From Bacteroidia bacterium (GTDB taxonomy: Bacteria; Bacteroidota; Bacteroidia; Bacteroidales; Dysgonomonadaceae), in NCBI GenBank assembly GCA_030539475.1, contig JAUNRY010000087.1, positions 1 to 8,363 on the forward strand: a DNA stretch of 8,363 nucleotides. Direction: 5' to 3'. This document shows, piece by piece, positions 6,347 to 8,363 of this stretch (position 1 is its first letter; every line of letters starts with the position of its first letter). Below the pieces are notes generated by a model. It saw only the letters and a program-made list of their open reading frames with translations. It did no database searches and had not been told where the DNA came from. A program made the position numbers and the translations under genes.

Positions 6347-6356
6347 ATAAATTTAT
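6347..6356 (+). promoter_or_regulatory. Candidate operator palindrome at the TA start site
   Basis: ATAAATTTAT is a perfect 10-bp palindrome lying just after the -7 element, over the predicted transcription start. In addition TTTGCAT occurs twice, at 6311-6317 (over the -33 element) and at 6362-6368 (just before the antitoxin ATG). Type II antitoxins commonly repress their own promoter through such sites. An AT-only palindrome can arise by chance, so this is a candidate only. Confidence 0.35.
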
Positions 6357-6369
6357 AGCAATTTGCATT

Positions 6370-6645
6370 ATGAATACAACGAAAATGGCTGTTGAAAAAA
6401 ACAGCATCATACGCCAACTGCTCGATGTAAACGATGCCGAAGTGCTCGAACAAGTAAAACAACTGCTTCGGCGCGAAAATAAGAAACATCCTGCAGATTG
6501 GGTTTCCGAACCCGAAGAGGAATATAAGCCTCTTAACAAACAAGAAGTTTTATCCGGTTTAAATGAAGCTTTTGCAGAGGCAAGACTGGCTCGAGAGGGG
6601 AAATTACAAGGCAGACCATTAAAAGACGTACTGAATGAATTATAG
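6370..6645 (+). CDS. Antitoxin of a RelE/ParE-type module
   Basis: This is a 91-residue small, highly charged and mostly helical protein. Residues about 10-36 form an amphipathic helix (IIRQLLDVNDAEVLEQVKQLLRRE). A loop with WVSEPEEEYKPL (44-55) is followed by a C-terminal part, GLNEAFAEARLAREGKLQGRPLKDVLNEL, of the kind that wraps and neutralises a cognate toxin. I do not recognise a named DNA-binding fold such as HTH or Phd/YefM. The identification rests on its size, its position directly ahead of a RelE/ParE-like gene, and the 11-nt overlap with that gene, which suggests translational coupling. The ATG at 6370 gives a leader of about 22 nt from the predicted promoter; an ATG five codons later (6385) is an alternative start. 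Confidence 0.75.
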   Translation: MNTTKMAVEKNSIIRQLLDVNDAEVLEQVKQLLRRENKKHPADWVSEPEEEYKPLNKQEVLSGLNEAFAEARLAREGKLQGRPLKDVLNEL

Positions 6646-6976
6646 ATTTATTTCGTACAACACTTTTATTCGAGAGCTTAAAAGGTTAAGTAAACGTTAC
6701 AGATCTCTTAAGAACGACTTAGCAGCATTAGAAGAAGAATTAAGCAAGAATCCTCAGTTGGGAACCGACTTGGGCAATGGTTTTCGCAAGATACGTCTTG
6801 CCATAACATCTAAAGGTAAAGGTAAACGTTCCGGAGCCAGAGTAATTACGCTTACGCTAATTGTTTCAACTGAAGAAATCACTGTAGGGTTTATTTACAT
6901 TTACGATAAATCTGAAAGTGAAAACATTACAGATAAGGAATTAAAAGAGCTGTTGAAACAAAACGGATTGCTTTAA
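6635..6976 (+). CDS. RelE/ParE-family toxin
   Basis: This 113-residue basic protein has the alpha-alpha-beta-beta-beta order of the RelE/ParE superfamily: two N-terminal helices (FIRELKRLSKRYRSLKNDLA, then ALEEELSKNP), then strands GFRKIRLAI (49-57), ARVITLTLIVS (68-78) and ITVGFIYIYDKSE (82-94), and a C-terminal helix (DKELKELLKQNGLL). Basic residues K52, R54, K60, K62, K64, R65 and R69 between the helices and the central strands are where RelE-like ribosome-dependent mRNA endonucleases bind RNA, and Y90 in IYDKSE lies where these enzymes often have a functional Tyr. ParE-like gyrase inhibition cannot be excluded from sequence alone. Its ATG lies within the antitoxin gene (ATGAATTATAG overlap). 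The 3' half is very A/T-rich, 17 G+C of 60 at 6901-6960. Confidence 0.82.
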   Translation: MNYRFISYNTFIRELKRLSKRYRSLKNDLAALEEELSKNPQLGTDLGNGFRKIRLAITSKGKGKRSGARVITLTLIVSTEEITVGFIYIYDKSESENITDKELKELLKQNGLL

Positions 6977-7020
6977 ACACGAATCGTTTCCACCGAACAC
7001 AATATTTCCGCCCTCCACCG

Positions 7021-7051
7021 TGTGAATTATTCAAAACTTATGTTAACTTTG
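7021..7051 (+). promoter_or_regulatory. Promoter of the uracil permease gene
   Basis: TGTG at 7021-7024 (three of four matches to TTTG) and TAACTTTG at 7044-7051 (full match to TAnnTTTG) are separated by 19 nt. Transcription would start near 7058, leaving a leader of about 24 nt that ends with an unusual run of eight T residues (7071-7078) before the ATG. No terminator is visible between the toxin gene and this promoter, so some read-through is possible. Confidence 0.7.
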
Positions 7052-7081
7052 CACGAATTTTAAAAACGTATTTTTTTTAAC

Positions 7082-8293
7082 ATGGAAAATGTAAAATCGC
7101 TCACGCCCCTGTCAAAAACCATAGTGGGGGTTCAGTTTCTCTTTGTGGCTTTCGGAGCCACGGTGTTAGTTCCTCTTTTAGTTGGTTTAGACCCGTCCAC
7201 CGCGTTATTCACCGCCGGAATCGGAACATTAGTCTTTCATCTGGTAACTAAAGGCATCGTTCCCATTTTCCTGGGCAGCAGTTTCGCGTTCATCGCGCCC
7301 ATCATCAAAGCCACGGAATTGTACGGATTGCCCGGAACCCTGTCGGGATTGGTGGCGGTTGGAGCCGTGTATTTCCTGATGAGCGCGCTGGTGAAATGGC
7401 AAGGCATCGGGGTGATAAAACGATTGTTTCCTCCGGTAGTTATCGGCCCTGTAATTATGCTTATCGGGCTTTCGCTGTCGGGCACCGGCGTTAATATGGC
7501 TTCCGAAGATTGGGCGCTGGCTCTCATTTCGCTGATCACGGCTATCGTGGTAAGCATGTTTGCCAAAGGCTTGTTGAAGTTGATTCCGATTTTTAGCGGC
7601 CTCATCGTGGGCTATATTGCAGCTATGCTGATGGGGAAAATAGATTTCTCAAGCATAGCCGCCGCGCCTTGGTTAAGTTTTCCTCAATTTGTTACGCCAA
7701 AGTTTTCTTGGGAAGCCATTTTGTTTATGGCTCCGGTAGCCATTGCTCCTGTAATTGAACATATTGGCGACGTCTATGCCGTAAATCAAGTAACGGGAAA
7801 AGATTTTGTCAAAAATCCCGGTTTGCACAGAACCATGTTTGGAGATGGAATAGCGTGCAGTATTGCCGGATTAATCGGCGGGCCTCCCGTAACCACCTAT
7901 TCCGAAGTTACCGGCGCCATGATTCTCACCAAAGTAACCGATCCGGTTGTGTTTAGAATTGCAGCTATTACCGGTGTTTTATTTTCATTGGTGGGAAAAA
8001 TAAGCGCTTTTCTAAAGACAATTCCCGGATCCGTGTTGGGCGGAATAATGCTGCTGCTTTTCGGTATGATTGCAGCCACGGGCGTCAACAATATGATAGC
8101 GAATAAAACCGATATGAGCAACACGCGCAACCTGATTATAGCCTCGCTTATTCTGACTACCGGAATTGGCGGAGCCGTAATGAACATAGGTAATTTCACT
8201 TTCGCCGGAATTGGTTTAGCTGCCATGGTGGGAGTAACGCTGAATTTAATTTTGCCGAAAGGGAAAGAAGAAAAGGAAGAGAAAAAAATGTAG
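7082..8293 (+). CDS. uraA: Uracil permease, NCS2 family (UraA-like)
   Basis: This 403-residue protein is almost entirely membrane helices and fits the 14-segment (7+7 inverted) fold of the nucleobase:cation symporter-2 family, which imports uracil or related bases with protons across the inner membrane. The N-terminal half contains GVQFLFVAFGATVLVPLL (16-33), FLGSSFAFIAP (63-73) and LFPPVVIGPVIMLIGLSL (115-132). The substrate-binding region has EHIGD (226-230) and GPPVTTYSEVTGAM (267-280). E226 and E275 align with Glu241 and Glu290 of E. coli UraA at a constant offset of 15, both base-binding residues there, favouring uracil over purines. At the same offset, His245 is replaced by Asp230. The C-terminus is a short lysine/glutamate tail. 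It has its own promoter and terminator, so it is a single-gene unit, possibly part of pyrimidine salvage. Confidence 0.92.
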   Translation: MENVKSLTPLSKTIVGVQFLFVAFGATVLVPLLVGLDPSTALFTAGIGTLVFHLVTKGIVPIFLGSSFAFIAPIIKATELYGLPGTLSGLVAVGAVYFLMSALVKWQGIGVIKRLFPPVVIGPVIMLIGLSLSGTGVNMASEDWALALISLITAIVVSMFAKGLLKLIPIFSGLIVGYIAAMLMGKIDFSSIAAAPWLSFPQFVTPKFSWEAILFMAPVAIAPVIEHIGDVYAVNQVTGKDFVKNPGLHRTMFGDGIACSIAGLIGGPPVTTYSEVTGAMILTKVTDPVVFRIAAITGVLFSLVGKISAFLKTIPGSVLGGIMLLLFGMIAATGVNNMIANKTDMSNTRNLIIASLILTTGIGGAVMNIGNFTFAGIGLAAMVGVTLNLILPKGKEEKEEKKM

Positions 8294-8325
8294 TTATTTC
8301 TCTTTGGCGAGAAAGAAACCTCCTT

Positions 8326-8363
8326 GCATCTGACGGACTTAAAACCGTCAGATGCTTTTTTTT
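8326..8363 (+). terminator. Intrinsic terminator of uraA
   Basis: GCATCTGACGG (8326-8336) and CCGTCAGATGC (8345-8355) form a perfect 11-bp stem with an 8-nt loop. At least eight T residues follow directly (8356-8363, to the window edge). It begins 33 nt after the permease stop. There is no matching A-run before the stem, so it acts only for plus-strand transcription. Confidence 0.95.

Noticed and set aside
6977..7020. Search for a terminator after the toxin gene
   Set aside because: No stem of useful length followed by a T-run is present; the T8 tract at 7071-7078 has no GC-rich hairpin before it.
7237..7605. Minus-strand open frame of 122 codons within uraA
   Set aside because: It is antisense to conserved membrane segments of the permease and shows no independent coding signs.
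1..8363. CRISPR array, tRNA/rRNA, insertion sequence or phage genes
   Set aside because: Reading both strands, I saw no spaced direct repeats of CRISPR size, no tRNA cloverleaf or rRNA-like stretch, and no transposase or integrase.

Overview
The window looks like chromosomal DNA of a Bacteroidota bacterium, probably Bacteroidales or a close relative. Three sites match the Bacteroidota -7 promoter consensus TAnnTTTG. Two of them also carry a TTTG-like -33 element exactly 19 nt upstream. Shine-Dalgarno sequences are absent or weak, as is usual in this phylum. The protein set also fits: a DUF4199 membrane protein, an OprO/P-type porin, a DUF1080 lipoprotein and a lipoprotein form of ApbE. No species can be named from the sequence alone.

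Layout. Positions 4-6234 hold seven genes, all on the minus strand. In transcription order they are a DUF4199 membrane protein, a membrane-anchored family 2 glycosyltransferase, a nitroreductase, ApbE (FAD:protein FMN transferase), a methylated-DNA-protein cysteine methyltransferase, an OprO/P-like porin, and a lipoprotein joining a DUF1080 domain to a PHP-like domain. The gaps between them are 6, 75, 19, 90, 29-30 and 29 nt, so they form one or a few transcription units. The products are mostly envelope-facing. Positions 6235-6369 form a divergent promoter region. From there a RelE/ParE-type toxin-antitoxin pair (6370-6976) and an NCS2/UraA-type uracil permease (7082-8293) run on the plus strand. 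The permease ends at a clean intrinsic terminator at the right edge of the window. No gene-free stretch exceeds 300 bases.

How the genes fit together. DUF4199 and the glycosyltransferase look like one membrane unit that handles a lipid-linked sugar. The nitroreductase and ApbE are adjacent and both are flavin proteins. The porin and the DUF1080-PHP lipoprotein look like an outer-membrane uptake and periplasmic hydrolysis pair. The toxin-antitoxin pair has its own promoter and looks like accessory cargo between two housekeeping blocks.

This is largely an ordinary core region, and I do not see a clearly new system. The items most worth a second look are two unrelated short-repeat remnants on either side of the glycosyltransferase gene (one of which encodes the tail of the DUF4199 protein), the DUF1080-PHP fusion with an atypical last PHP motif, the permease with Asp where E. 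coli UraA has His245, and the palindrome at the toxin-antitoxin transcription start.
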